In this document: positions 45,848 through 57,476 of the stretch, piece after piece
Numbering within the stretch: position 1 is the first letter of the stretch
How the letters are laid out: the number at the start of each line of letters is the position of its first letter
Origin: Streptomyces eurocidicus
Lineage (GTDB): Bacteria > Actinomycetota > Actinomycetes > Streptomycetales > Streptomycetaceae
Assembly (NCBI RefSeq): GCF_002891295.1
Contig: NZ_LGUI01000003.1
Location: forward strand, 496,001 to 560,000
Length of the DNA: 64,000 bases
Reading direction: 5' to 3'
The notes under the pieces: model-generated
Databases searched by the model: none
Told to the model about the DNA's origin: nothing
Seen by the model: the letters and a program-made list of their open reading frames with translations, nothing else
Made by a program: the position numbers and the translations under genes

Positions 45848-46950
45848 TAGGGCGTGGCCGCTTTGGTTTCCGCCCGGAGCCATACGGGGATCGCCTCCGG
45901 TGTGCGCTCCAGCCAGGCCGTGTAGCGGGCGATGCCGTCAGCGATCGTCACGGCGGGGCGCCAGCCGAGTACGGTCTCCATGCGGCGGGTGGAGGCGTAC
46001 CCGCCGAGTGGGTCGCCGAGCGGCATCGGCGACTCCAGGAACCGGGCACCCGGGTGCCGCCGTGCGACGAGATCAGCCACGGTGCGGATGCTGGTGGGGA
46101 CACCGGTACCGATATTGAGGGTTTCATTGTGGGCGCGCGGGGTGACCAGGGCCCGGACGGTGGCCTCCGCTATGTCGTCGACGTGCACGAAATCGCGGAT
46201 CTGGTGGCCGCCGCCGTTCAGGTGCAGCGGCAGCCCCAGGGCGGCGCGAGCGGCGAACCAGGACACCACCCAGGAATGGCTGTTCTCCTTGACCGCCTGT
46301 GGCTCACCGTAGACGGAGAAGTACCGCAGAACCGTGTACGAGGTGCCCACCGCGCCCAAGGTCAGGGCGGTCTGGGTTTCGCCCCATGCCTTGGTGGCGG
46401 CGTAGGCGGACATCGGACGCAGCGGTGCTCCTTCGAGGAAGCAGGGTGCGGTCCGGCCGTAGACCGCGGTCAGGAGCCGGCGCATCGAGCGGTGCTCGTC
46501 ACGCGGTCCGGCGAAGTCCGCGGGGTTGCCATTGCCGTAGACGCTGGCGGAAGAGACGAAGCACAGCCGGCGGATCCCCTCGCTCCGGGCGACCGCGTCC
46601 AGAACGATCCGGGTGCCGGTGATGTTGGTGCCGATCGCGTCGAGAGGGCGGCGGGTGCAGGCCGCGACGTCGGCCAGGGCGGCCGCGTGGACGACGTAGT
46701 CGCACCCATCCAGAGCCCTGTTCACCAGGGCTTGGTCCTGGACGTCGCCGATGAGCACATCCGGGTCCGCCGGGTCGATGCCGAAGAGGCGGGTGTAGAC
46801 GTGACGCGGGTAGGCATCCAGGCTGCACAGGACCACGGAGCGGGCGCCGAGGCGGCGCAGGTGGGCGGTGATGCGGCTGCCGATCAGCCCGGCACCACCG
46901 GTGACCAGAACGGTCCGACCGGCAAGTTCGGTGAGCTCGCTGTCACGCAC
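45844..46950 (-). CDS. NAD-dependent sugar epimerase/dehydratase
   Basis: 368 residues, extended SDR: VLVTGGAGLIGSRI (NAD), VVHAAALADVAACTRRP, VSSASVYGNG, YAATK (catalytic Tyr/Lys), LRYFSVYGEPQ and RDFVHVDDIAEA, NIGTG. Acts on nucleotide sugars (UDP-glucose/GalNAc 4-epimerase-like). GTG at 46950 follows GGAGG. Convergent with the glycosyltransferase gene; likely supplies its donor sugar. Confidence 0.88.
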   Translation of the reverse strand: MRDSELTELAGRTVLVTGGAGLIGSRITAHLRRLGARSVVLCSLDAYPRHVYTRLFGIDPADPDVLIGDVQDQALVNRALDGCDYVVHAAALADVAACTRRPLDAIGTNITGTRIVLDAVARSEGIRRLCFVSSASVYGNGNPADFAGPRDEHRSMRRLLTAVYGRTAPCFLEGAPLRPMSAYAATKAWGETQTALTLGAVGTSYTVLRYFSVYGEPQAVKENSHSWVVSWFAARAALGLPLHLNGGGHQIRDFVHVDDIAEATVRALVTPRAHNETLNIGTGVPTSIRTVADLVARRHPGARFLESPMPLGDPLGGYASTRRMETVLGWRPAVTIADGIARYTAWLERTPEAIPVWLRAETKAATPY

Positions 46951-47231
46951 AATGCCTCCAACCATGAGCAACTGCGAACAGGGACCGGCCTCCGCACGGG
47001 GAGGCCGGACGGTGCAGGAGGGACAAGCACACAGCGGAACGGTGTGGCGAAGCGAGAGTCCGCTCTGGTGCGAATGCGGGCGAACCCCGGGTGTCAGCGA
47101 GTGGGGTGCACTGTGGCGGTCTGTGGCGAAGCGCCCGCAGGGCTCCGGCTGCCTGCGGCTCCGGCGGTACGCTGACGGGTGCGCCACCCGTCAGCGACAG
47201 CCACGCACCCTTGACCCGAAGGGGCCCGACG

Positions 47232-48620
47232 GTGACCGGACCGGACCGCCGCAACGAAGCCCTCGCGCACTGGGTGCACGTCTCGCGCGCCTCGTACGCG
47301 AAGCTGGCCACCGAGGTCGCCAGGACCGCCCGCGCCCACGGCCACCACGACATACGCCCCGACCGTTCCCGCGTCGGGAAGTGGATCAAGAAGGGCGAGC
47401 ACCCCCGGGATCCCGTACCGGAGCTCCTGGCCGAGGCCCTCACGCATCTGTGCCGTCTCCCCCGGCCTCTGAGCCCGGCCGACATCGGGCTGCGGGGAAG
47501 GCCGGCCACCGGCCCCACCGCGTCGTGGAAAGCCACCGCCGTCGTCGCCGCCATCATCGACACCGCCCGGAGCGACGCCATGACCGACGAGGATGCCCCG
47601 CCCACCGTCCCGCTGCTGACCGGCTCCCAGCTGATCGGCGCCATCCAGCCCTGGCTCCACCTGCCCGACGAGCCACTGCCCGATCCGATCCGCCCGGGCC
47701 GCATCGGCATGAGCGATGTCCGCAACATCGAAGCCGCCACCGATGCCTTCCGCGGCCTCGACAGCACGCACGGCGGCGGCCTCTCCCGTCGCGCCGTCGT
47801 CGGGCAGCTACACGACGTCACCCTCCTGGCCACCAACGGTCGCACCTCCGACGACGTCGGCCGCGCCCTGTTCACCGCCGTCGCCGACCTCGCCTCCGTC
47901 GCCGGCTGGATGACCCACGACGTCGGCCGGCACGCCGAGGCCCAGCACTACTTCCTCCTCGGCCTCCAGGCCGCCAAACAAGCCGGGCCCGCCGGCGCCG
48001 GAATCGCCGGGCACCTGCTGAACTGCCTCTCCCGTCAGGCCAACCACCTCGGACGCGCCGAGGACGCCCTCGAACTCGTCCAGGCCGCCCAGTACGGCAC
48101 CCGCAAACTCCCACCCGGACGCCTGCGCGCCCTCCTGTGCACCCTGGAGGCCCGCTGCCATGCCGTCCTCGGCCACCTCCCCGAATCCGCCCGGGCCATC
48201 GGCACCGCCGCCGACGCCCTGGCCACCGACCAAGGCGATCCCGTACCAAGCTGGGCCGCCTGGTTCGACAGCGCCGAGTACCAGGTCACCGCCGGCGTAT
48301 GCGAGTCCATCGCGGCCACCCACGACACCCGCCACGCCACCCGCGCCATCGAACTGATCGAGGCAGGCACCGAGCAACGCCCCGCCGACCGCATCCGCAG
48401 CCGCGCCTTCGACCACATCGCGCTCGCCCGCGCCCAGGTCCAAGCCGGACAACTCGAAGCCGCCGACCACACCACGGCCACCGCCCTGGAACTGCTGGGC
48501 AGGGTGAACTCCACCCGCGTCACCGACCGCCTACGCGAACTCGACACCGAACTCGCCGCCACGGGAGCCCGGGCGGCCACAGAAACCCGCGAGCGGATAC
48601 GCGCGACCTTGAACTCGTGA
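47232..48620 (+). CDS. NsdA-like TPR regulator
   Basis: 462 residues from GTG 47232. The N-terminus has an unusual HTH-like region (ASYAKLATEVARTARAHGHHDIRPDRSRVGKWIKKGEHP), followed by helical TPR-type repeats (LLGLQAAKQAGPAGAGIAGHLLNCLSRQANHLGRAEDAL, LCTLEARCHAVLGHLPESARAI, AFDHIALARAQVQAGQLEAAD). Similar in layout to Streptomyces NsdA, a negative regulator of antibiotic production and sporulation. Stands next to, and divergent from, the epimerase; it may control the sugar island. Confidence 0.8.
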   Translation: MTGPDRRNEALAHWVHVSRASYAKLATEVARTARAHGHHDIRPDRSRVGKWIKKGEHPRDPVPELLAEALTHLCRLPRPLSPADIGLRGRPATGPTASWKATAVVAAIIDTARSDAMTDEDAPPTVPLLTGSQLIGAIQPWLHLPDEPLPDPIRPGRIGMSDVRNIEAATDAFRGLDSTHGGGLSRRAVVGQLHDVTLLATNGRTSDDVGRALFTAVADLASVAGWMTHDVGRHAEAQHYFLLGLQAAKQAGPAGAGIAGHLLNCLSRQANHLGRAEDALELVQAAQYGTRKLPPGRLRALLCTLEARCHAVLGHLPESARAIGTAADALATDQGDPVPSWAAWFDSAEYQVTAGVCESIAATHDTRHATRAIELIEAGTEQRPADRIRSRAFDHIALARAQVQAGQLEAADHTTATALELLGRVNSTRVTDRLRELDTELAATGARAATETRERIRATLNS

Positions 48621-48718
48621 CCATCCTCGCCGACGAGCTGCTCGCTGTGGTCGGCGGAGGGCTTTGAGGCCGGCGAGCCCGCTCGCGGCGACCGGGGCCG
48701 AGCGCGGCGCCGGTGAGG

Positions 48719-49630
48719 TCACGCCGATGCCGTCACCCCCGCCAACCCATCCCGCGGCGCCACAAACCCCTCAGGCAACCGCAGCACCTCGAACCGCGGC
48801 TCCCGCCCCGGAAGCGGCACGTACACCGCGTCGAGCACCAACGTGCCGAGCACCGCCGTCCGCGCCGGTTCCTGGGACCACAGCCGCGTCGGGTCGTGGA
48901 GCGCGGGCGCGTCGTCCGGGCAGGGCAGTTGGGCGACGAGGCGGAAGCGGGCCGGGAGGCGTTCCCGCAGGCCGGCCGTGAGGTAGTCCGCCGGGCGGGC
49001 GAGCGCCGCGTCCGGGTCCAGGGCGGGCAGCGGCCGCTCCGGCTGCCAGCTCAGCCGGGCCCAGCGGGTCCGGCCGACGGCGTCGACCAGGCCGAAGGTA
49101 TGGACGGCGTGGTAGGCCACGCCGGTGAAGCTCTCGGCCGGCCGGGACGCCTCCGCCAGGGCCGTCGCCGTGGCGGCCTCCGGGTGGCGTTCCAGGAACG
49201 CGGGGACGGCCGCCGGGTCGGGCGAGCGGGCGGCCAGCCGGAAGGCGCGCAGGTCCGCGGCGGTGCGGACGAAGAACACCGGCAGCGTGCCGGCCACCAG
49301 GTCCATCTCCTCGCCCGCGCCCGCGTAGAAGCGCACCGCGAGGCCCTGCTCGCCGGGCGCGCCGTCGTGGCCGTCCCGGCCCCGGGGCGTACGGGAGAAG
49401 CGGGCGACGACGGAGACCTCGGGGCCGGTCAGGAGGGTGGCCGAGCCGAGCGCGACGGCCTCGGGGGACGGGTCGAAGCGGCCGGTGACCCAGATGCCGC
49501 GCGGGTGCGGAAGGCGGTCGCCGGAAGCCTCGTCGGCAGCGGCGCCGAGCACGCCGACCGGGCCGCCGGCGAGGGCCGCGCCGGCCGCACCGGCGGTGAC
49601 TGAGGGCAATGCCGTGGGGGAGGGCTGCAT
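48719..49630 (-). CDS. Small catalase-family peroxidase (SrpA-like)
   Basis: 303 residues, the mini-catalase length. LPHPRGIWVTGRF holds the distal heme His, followed by VARFSRTPRGRD, GLAVRFYAGAGEEMDLVAGTLPVFFVR. The Asn of typical catalases (VGNNTPVFF) is replaced, as in this side branch, and there is no clear proximal Tyr motif. An Ala-rich N-terminus (AGAAGAALAGGPVGVLGAA) may be a weak signal or linker. Heme peroxidase of unknown substrate. Confidence 0.8.
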   Translation of the reverse strand: MQPSPTALPSVTAGAAGAALAGGPVGVLGAAADEASGDRLPHPRGIWVTGRFDPSPEAVALGSATLLTGPEVSVVARFSRTPRGRDGHDGAPGEQGLAVRFYAGAGEEMDLVAGTLPVFFVRTAADLRAFRLAARSPDPAAVPAFLERHPEAATATALAEASRPAESFTGVAYHAVHTFGLVDAVGRTRWARLSWQPERPLPALDPDAALARPADYLTAGLRERLPARFRLVAQLPCPDDAPALHDPTRLWSQEPARTAVLGTLVLDAVYVPLPGREPRFEVLRLPEGFVAPRDGLAGVTASA

Positions 49631-49852
49631 GGTGTCGACGTTACGAGCCCGGCGGCCGAAGTGAATCGGTCACCGTATCGGTGGCGGCGGGAATGGCCGG
49701 AACCGCGCGGCCCCCGTCCGCTACCGGCCGCACCGGCCCGCCCCCGCACGTGGCGTAAACGGAATTTTCCATTCCAACAAGGGACTTGGTGACACACACC
49801 ATGGTTTTCCCTGACGGAGATCTGAAATACCCCCTTATAGGATCTCCAACAA

Positions 49853-52604
49853 ATGACGCTGTACGGACGGCACCACGAAAAAGCGGAGCTCGACCGCGTT
49901 CTGGACGGAGCGCGTGAGGGCACGGGGGCGGGACTGGTGCTCTGGGGCGACCCCGGCATCGGCAAGACCGCGCTGCTGGAGGACACCGCCCTCACCGCCG
50001 CGGACTTCACCGTGCTCTGCTGCCGGGGCACGCGCATGGAGTCCGGGCTCGCGTTCGCCGCGCTGCACGAGCTGCTGTGGCCGGTCGTGGACCGCATCGG
50101 CACCCTGCCCGCACCGCAGGCCGCCGCGCTGCGCGGCGCGCTCGGCCACCACCGCGACCCCGCCGACCGCTTCCTGATCGGCGCCGCCGTCCTCACCCTG
50201 CTCTCCGAACTCGCCGGTGAACAGCCCGTCCTGCTGGCCGTCGACGACGCCCAGTGGCTGGACGAGCCGACCGTCGCCTGCCTCTGCTTCGTCGCCCGCC
50301 GGGTACGCACCGAACCCGTCGCCCTGCTGCTGGCCACGCACGCCGACCCGGCCCGCGGCCCCTGGGACCAGCTGCCGTCGCTGGAGGTCACGGGCCTCGC
50401 CGACGCCGACGCCCGGCTGTTCGCCGCGGCCACCTGGCCCACCGCCGACGAACTCACCCTGGCCCGTACGGTCCGGGCCGCGGGCGGCAATCCGCTGGCG
50501 CTCCAGGAGCTGCCGGGCACACTCGACCTCGCGGGTCCGGCCGCGCCCGGCGCGCCCCGTCCCATGGCCGGCCCGCCCCCGGCCGCCGCCCGCCCGTCGC
50601 CACCGCCCCACCCGTCGCCGTCGGCCCCCGTCTGCGCCGCGCCTTCAACTCCCGTATCGACGCGCTCTCCCCGGCCGCCCGCACCCTGCTCCTGCTCATC
50701 GCCGCCGAGGAGCGCGGCGAGCAGTGGACGCTGCGCGGCGCCGCCGCGGAGCTCGGCGTCGGCGACGACGCCTGGGACGAGGTGCACCGGTCGGGGCTGC
50801 TGGCCACGCGCGACGGCCGGATGCGGGTACGCCACCCCCTCGCCCGTGCCGTGGTCTACGAGGAGGCGCCGCCCGCCCGGCGGCGGGCCGCGCACCGGGC
50901 CCTCGCCCGCGTGCTGGCCTGCGAGGACGCCGACGAGCTGCGCGCCTGGCACCTGGCCGCCGCCTGCGACGGGCCGGACGAGGAGGTGGCCGCGCTGCTG
51001 ACCGCCGCGGCCGAACGGGCGTGGGCGCGCGGCGGCTGCGCGTCCGCCGAACGGGTGCTGCGCCGCGCCGCGGAGCTCTCCCCGAGCCCGCCGGGGCCGC
51101 CGCGCGCCTCGCGCGCGGGGCACGGGCGGCCTGGGAGGCGGGCCGGGTGGCCGCGGCGCGGGAACTGCTGGACCGGGCGGCGCGGCTGTCCTCGGACGAG
51201 CGGGTCGCCGAGGTCAGCGGCGGCCTCCGGGGGCTGCTCGAATTCGCCCACGGCGACCAGGAGACCGCCCACCGCCACCTGCTCCGCGACCTCCGGACCC
51301 TGTCCCGGCCGGACAAGGCGGCGGAGCTCGCCAGCATGGCCGTACGGGCCGGCTGGTCGGCCGGCTCGCCCGGCCTCCAGGAGGCGGCGCTGCGGGTGCT
51401 CACCGGGCTGCCGGACGTACCGCCGGTGCTGCCGGAGTGGTGGCGCGAGGAGGGCGCGGCCCCCGCGCTGACCGACGAGGTCGTCGCCCGGCTCGGGGCG
51501 GGCTCGTGGCGGCTGATACCGCCCGCGCCGCTCGCCGTCGCGTGGGGCGCCGAGGAGGCGCTCGCGGAGGCCCTGGAGCGGAAGGTCGCCGAGCTGCGGC
51601 GCACGGACGCGGCGACCGCGATCGTACTGACCGTGCCGCAGACCGCGACGCTCGACGTCGTGCGCGGGCGCTGGGCGGACGCCACCGCCAACGCCACGGA
51701 GACCCTGCGGCTGGCCGAGGAGATCGGCGCCGACCACGCCGCCTCGCAGTGCCGGAACATCCTCGCCTGGCTGGCCGCGATGCGCGGCGACGAGGCGGCG
51801 GTCACGGAGCTCAGCGAGCGGGCGCTGGAGCTGTCCGTACCGCGCGGGATACGGTCGCTGACCGCTGCCGCGTACTGGAGCCGGGGCCAACTGGCCCTCC
51901 ACGCGGGGCGCGCCGAGGAGGCGTCCGGCCTGCTGGAGCGGCTGGCCGAGCCCGGACACGACGCCGCGCACGGCACGTTCGGGCTGCTCGCCGCCGGGGA
52001 CGCGGCCGAGGCCGCCGTCCGGGCCGGGCACCCGGAGCGCGCGCTGCCGCACGCCCGGCGGCTGCGGACGTGGGCGGACCGTACCGGCGCGGCGTGGGCG
52101 ACGGCCGCCGCGGACCGCTGCGCCGCCCTGCTGACCGGGGACCCGGCGCGGGCGGAGGCCCTGTTCCGGTCGGCGCTGGCCGTGCCGGGGGTGTCGGCGC
52201 GCCCGTTCGACCACGCCCGTACGCGGCTGCTGTACGGCGAGTGGCTGCGGCGCGCCCGGCGTCGTACGGACGCCCGGGCGCAGCTCGCGGAGGCGGCGGA
52301 GACGTTCCGCCGGCTGGGGGCGGCTCCCCTGCTGGCCCGCGCCCTGACCGAGCAGGAGCTCACCGGCCAGCAGCTCCGCCGCCCCGAACCCGGCGACGCG
52401 GGCGCGGCCCTCACCCCGCAGGAGCGCCGGGTGGCCCGGCTGGCGGCGGAGGGCCTGACCAACCGGGAGATCGCGGCGAGGCTGCTGATCAGCCCCCGGA
52501 CGGTGGGACACCATCTGTCGAACGTCTTCCCGAAGATCGGCGTCACCTCGCGTGCGGAGCTGTCCCGGGTGGACTTCGAGGACGGGCTGCGGCTGACGTC
52601 GTAG
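49853..52604 (+). pseudogene. LuxR-family ATPase regulator (LAL type), two frameshifts
   Basis: Large ATP-binding LuxR-type regulator split over three frames. First part from ATG 49853: LYGRHHEKAEL, Walker A WGDPGIGKTALL, Walker B LLAVDDAQWL, up to about 50560. The middle resumes in another frame as RLRRAFNSRIDALSPAARTLLLLIA. The last part changes frame again near 51080 (AAARLARGARAAWEAGRV) and ends in the GerE HTH LTPQERRVARLAAEGLTNREIAARLLISPRTVGHHLSNV. Each break is repaired by one added base in a C/G run. Intact length would be about 917 residues. Confidence 0.82.
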
Positions 52605-53033
52605 CGGGGGCCTGTGCCGCCTTCGCCGTCCGCCGGGGACCCGCCCTCGGCCGCCCTTCGTACCGCTTTCGGGCCGCCTTCGGGCCGCCGGGGGCCCCGC
52701 CCTCGTGTCGCTTTCGTGTCGCTTTCGTACCGCCTTCGGGCGCCGGAAGCCTCGCCTTCGCACCGCCTCCGCTGTCCGCCGTCCGCCGGGAGCCCCGCCC
52801 TCGCCGGGCGGGCCGGCCGGGCGGCGGCCGCGCTCCCGCCGTTCCACGGAGAGCGCGGCCGGCGGGGCGGCCCGGGGCCGCGCCCCCGGCGTCCGTCGCC
52901 CTACGGCGACCGCTCCGAACGGTCCGGTCTCAGCCACACCCCGGCCCCGCACCGCACCGCACCGAGGACATCCCGCCCCCAGTGCGGAACGACCGGTGCG
53001 GAACGACCGGTGCGGAACGGGCCGGCCGCACCC
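52605..53033. repeat. Gene-free low-complexity spacer with short tandem repeats
   Basis: 429 bp without a supportable gene. It contains irregular CGCTTTCGTACCGCCTTCGGG-like repeats (about 52660-52750) and, at 52982-53020, GTGCGGAACGACCG repeated about 2.7 times. Lies between the broken luxR gene and the convergent acyl-CoA synthetase. Confidence 0.6.
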
Positions 53034-54689
<1,656 letters not shown>

Positions 54690-55091
54690 CGAAGGGCCTC
54701 CCATAGCTGCGCGCCGCGTTGCGCGAGGTAGTTCCCTGAGATTCTGCTTTCGTTCCCCTCGGTAAGTCACTACTCTGCGGCGACGATCTCCGGCCGCGGG
54801 GGCCTGGCGGCCTCTTCCGGCGGGTCTCTGGACGTGATAGCCCCATGGCGGCACGCATGGGCTGCCTCCCAACGGTCGTAGCTCAGCGCTTCACGCTCCG
54901 TCCGTGGCTCGGCCGCCTCCTAGGACGCCACGCGCCTTGCAGGCGGCTTCACTTCGGGGCTTCCCGGCGCCGCCAGGGCCATAGGGCCCATGGAAGCACG
55001 CATGCAACCCCAATAGGGAAACTTATGCACTAGGTGGACCGGTAAGGAGCCCCACGGGACACTGTGCGTAAGAATCAGGGGAGGACGGTAT

Positions 55092-55102
55092 ATGCCACCT
55101 AG
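55092..55102 (+). other. Severed first codons of the XRE regulator
   Basis: GGGGAGGAC ribosome site, then ATG CCA CCT AG, interrupted by the IS element at the CTAG target. Joined to base 56200 it reads M-P-P-R-A-A-P-T-A-R in frame with the rest of the gene. Confidence 0.85.
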
Positions 55103-55175
55103 GGCGTGTATCGGATTGTGATCAGTTTGTTCGATTCGACCTCATGGTGGGTCCTGGTCCGGTAGACCGTCATAT

Positions 55176-55670
55176 GTGACGAGAGCGCAACTGACGGATG
55201 TGGAGTGGGAGTTCATCGAGCCCTTCCTGCCGGTAGGCAGGTTCGGGCCTTACCCCGAGCGGTTGCGGCAGCAGTTCGAGGGCGTGATCTGGCGGTTTCG
55301 TACGGGTGGGCAGTGGCGGGAGATGCCGTCCGAGTTCGGCGCCTGGCCGACTGTCCACAACCGCTTCCGTCAGTGGAGGGACGCCGGTGTCTTCGAAGCC
55401 CTGCTGGAGGCCTCGATCGCACAGGCGGCGAGGCGGGGTGAGGTGGACGTGTCCCTGGTCAGCGTGGACTCCACCACGGTCAGGGCTCACCACGACGCCG
55501 CCGGGATGCATCTGGACCCCGGCGTCCTTGCCGCCCTGGAGAAAGCCTCAGCCGAAGAGGGGAAGGCCCGGCAAAAGGGGGTGGCCCGGAAGAACAAGAC
55601 GGACACGGTGGAGATGGCCTCGAGCGGGAGGCACGACGCCGCATCCGGCGCCGTCACCAGGTCCGTTTGA
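55176..55670 (+). CDS. IS5-family transposase, ORF A
   Basis: 164 residues. The N-terminal DUF4096-type region (LTDVEWEFIEPFLP, FRTGGQWREMPSEFGAWPTVHNRFRQW) is followed by the first catalytic Asp in VSVDSTTVRAHHD. GTG at 55176. It terminates at 55670, overlapping ORF B by 4 bp; the fused transposase would come from a -1 frameshift, as in other IS427-group elements. AAAAGGGGG near 55575 is one slippery candidate. Confidence 0.9.
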   Translation: MTRAQLTDVEWEFIEPFLPVGRFGPYPERLRQQFEGVIWRFRTGGQWREMPSEFGAWPTVHNRFRQWRDAGVFEALLEASIAQAARRGEVDVSLVSVDSTTVRAHHDAAGMHLDPGVLAALEKASAEEGKARQKGVARKNKTDTVEMASSGRHDAASGAVTRSV

Positions 55671-56176
55671 AAGCCGCCCTGCTCGGACGTTCCAGAGGCG
55701 GCCAGACCAGCAAGATCCACCTCGCCAGCGATCGAAAGTGCCGCCCGCTGGCCATCGTGCTGACCGCGGGACAGGCCGCCGACAGCCCGCAGTTCATCCC
55801 CGTGCTGAAGAAGGTACGCATCCGGCAGAGCATCGGCCGCCCTCGCACCCGGCCTGACGCGGTCGCCGCGGACAAGGCCTACTCCTCCCGCGGCAACCGC
55901 GCTCATCTGCGGAAACGACGCATCAAAGCAGTCATCCCAGAGAAGAAGGACCAGGCCGCCAACCGGAAGAAGAAAGGCAGCACCGGCGGCCGGCCCGTCA
56001 GCTTCGACCCCGATCTCTACAAAGAACGCAACACCGTCGAGCGTCTGATCAACAAAATGAAGGCCTGGCGAGGCATCGCCACTCGATACGACCAAACCCC
56101 GGCAAGCTACCTCGCCGGCCTCCACCTCCGTGCCGCGATGATCTGGATCAAAGACCTCACCCGCAGCACCTCTTGA
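55667..56176 (+). CDS. IS5-family transposase, ORF B
   Basis: 169 residues in the -1 frame: SRGGQTSKIHLASD, the second catalytic Asp in VAADKAYSSRGNR, and the catalytic Glu in YKERNTVERLINKMKAWRGIATRYDQ. All three DDE residues are present across A and B, so the element looks competent if frameshifting occurs. Confidence 0.9.
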   Translation: MKAALLGRSRGGQTSKIHLASDRKCRPLAIVLTAGQAADSPQFIPVLKKVRIRQSIGRPRTRPDAVAADKAYSSRGNRAHLRKRRIKAVIPEKKDQAANRKKKGSTGGRPVSFDPDLYKERNTVERLINKMKAWRGIATRYDQTPASYLAGLHLRAAMIWIKDLTRSTS

Positions 56177-56199
56177 TCACAACCCAATACGTTCCCTAG

Positions 56200-57040
56200 G
56201 GCGGCCCCAACAGCTCGACAGCGAAGGCTGGGCGCAGAGCTTCGCCGCATGCGGGAGCACAGCGGGCTCACCGTTGCCGACGCGGGCAAGGAGTTCGGCG
56301 CCGACCGCACTCGGATCAGCAACATCGAGGCCGGTCGCGTGGGTGTCAGCGCGGATCGAATCAGAGCGCTGGCCGCCATCTACGCGTACCCGGACTCGGC
56401 GCACGTCGAGACTCTGGCGCGTATGACCGAAGAGCGCGGAAAGGGATGGTGGGAGGAGTATCGCGGGACTCTTTCGACAGGCGCCCTTGATCTGGCCGAG
56501 CTTGAGCACCACGCCGCCCGGATTACCGTCCTGCAGGTTGTCTACATCCCGGGACTTCTCCAGACGGAAGAGTACGCACGCGCCCTGTTCGGACAGACCG
56601 TGCCGGAGCTGCCGCCGCTGGACGTCCAGCGGCGGGTGTCGTTTCGAATGCAGCGGAAGAGAGTCATAGAGCGAAACCCTGCAACGCCGTGCAAATTCGT
56701 GATCCACGAGGCGGCGCTGCGCATGATCTTCCCGGGAAGGGACGGCCAGCGCCGACAGCTGGAAAGACTGGTGGAGATGAGCGAACACGACGGCGTAACG
56801 CTCCACGTCATCCCTTTTGCCGCCGGCGCGTTCCCGGGCGCGAACAGCTCACTCACGTACGCCTCCGGCCCGATTCCGAAGCTGGATACCGTTTCACTGG
56901 ACACGGCACACGGATCTGTTCTCCTGGACGCAGAATCCCACCTGGAGAACTACCGCAGCATCCTGCTGAGGACGCTGCGCATCTCTCTCGCGCCGTCCGA
57001 GTCGCGAGACTTCATCCGTAACACGCTTAAACAACTGTGA
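56200..57040 (+). pseudogene. XRE/DUF5753 regulator disrupted by IS insertion
   Basis: Downstream part of an XRE regulator: RRLGAELRRMREHSGLTVADAGKEFGADRTRISNIEAGRVGVS (HTH) and a complete DUF5753 sensor domain (VYIPGLLQTEEYARALF, FVIHEAALRMIF, TLHVIPFAAGAFPGANSSLTYA). The start codon and ribosome site are on the far side of the IS (55092). An internal ATG at 56249 (MREHSGL) could still give a 263-residue protein lacking helix 1 residues, so residual function is not excluded. Paired with the intact DUF397 gene 9 bp downstream. Confidence 0.85.
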
Positions 57041-57049
57041 AGGCATGGC

Positions 57050-57241
57050 ATGTCTGAAATAAAGTGGCAGAAGTCGTCTTTCTCCGGAGACAGAGACGAC
57101 TGCGTCGAGGTGGGCCGACGCGAGGGCGCAATCCTGATGCGAGAAAGCGACGATCCCGCGGTCGTCGTCACCACGACTCCGGACAAGGTTCGCACCTTCA
57201 TCCTCGGCGTCAAGGCAGGCGCGCTCGATCACCTGATCTGA
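57050..57241 (+). CDS. DUF397 protein
   Basis: 63 residues, one standard module: KWQKSSFSGDRDDCVEVG, ILMRESDDPAVVVTTTPDKVRTFILGVKAGALDHL. Partner of the IS-disrupted XRE gene. ATG at 57050. In Streptomyces such pairs (WhiJ-like systems) couple regulator and small antagonist. Confidence 0.9.
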   Translation: MSEIKWQKSSFSGDRDDCVEVGRREGAILMRESDDPAVVVTTTPDKVRTFILGVKAGALDHLI

Positions 57242-57257
57242 CGATCTAGCCGACCGC

Positions 57258-57290
57258 AACCCCTCCATCTCTGCAGGTGGAGGGGTTTTG
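57258..57290 (+). terminator. Terminator after the XRE/DUF397 pair
   Basis: AACCCCTCCA / TGGAGGGGTT 10-bp stem with a 10-nt loop followed by TTTTGG. The 57291-57476 spacer beyond it holds direct repeats GTTGCACGC at 57300 and 57316, a possible operator for the downstream gene. Confidence 0.85.
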
Positions 57291-57476
57291 GCATATGCAG
57301 TTGCACGCGTTTAACGTTGCACGCTTGCTCCGACGATTGCGCGGCCGCTACGTTCTCCACCTGCACCGCCACGTTGGGCGATCGCCAGGCGAGAGCGCGC
57401 CCAACCGGTGCCCCAACTCCCCGATCGCTACTGCCGGTTGACGGGGATCCCACCGCGCAAGGAGGGCATGAGTCCC

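Larger units (their letters stand above)
55103..56195 (+). mobile_element. Complete IS5-family (IS427-group) insertion sequence
   Basis: 1,093 bp bounded by imperfect inverted repeats (left GGCGTGTATCGGATTGTGAT, right complement GGAACGTATTGGGTTGTGAT; 16 of 20 match) and flanked by CTAG on both sides as target duplication. Carries two overlapping transposase frames. It has split an XRE regulator gene between codons 3 and 4. Confidence 0.93.

Noticed and set aside
54690..55091. Possible small gene in the 402-bp gap
   Set aside because: No frame has both a plausible ribosome site and a recognisable product; only the ribosome site and first codons of the disrupted XRE gene are convincing, at the right end.
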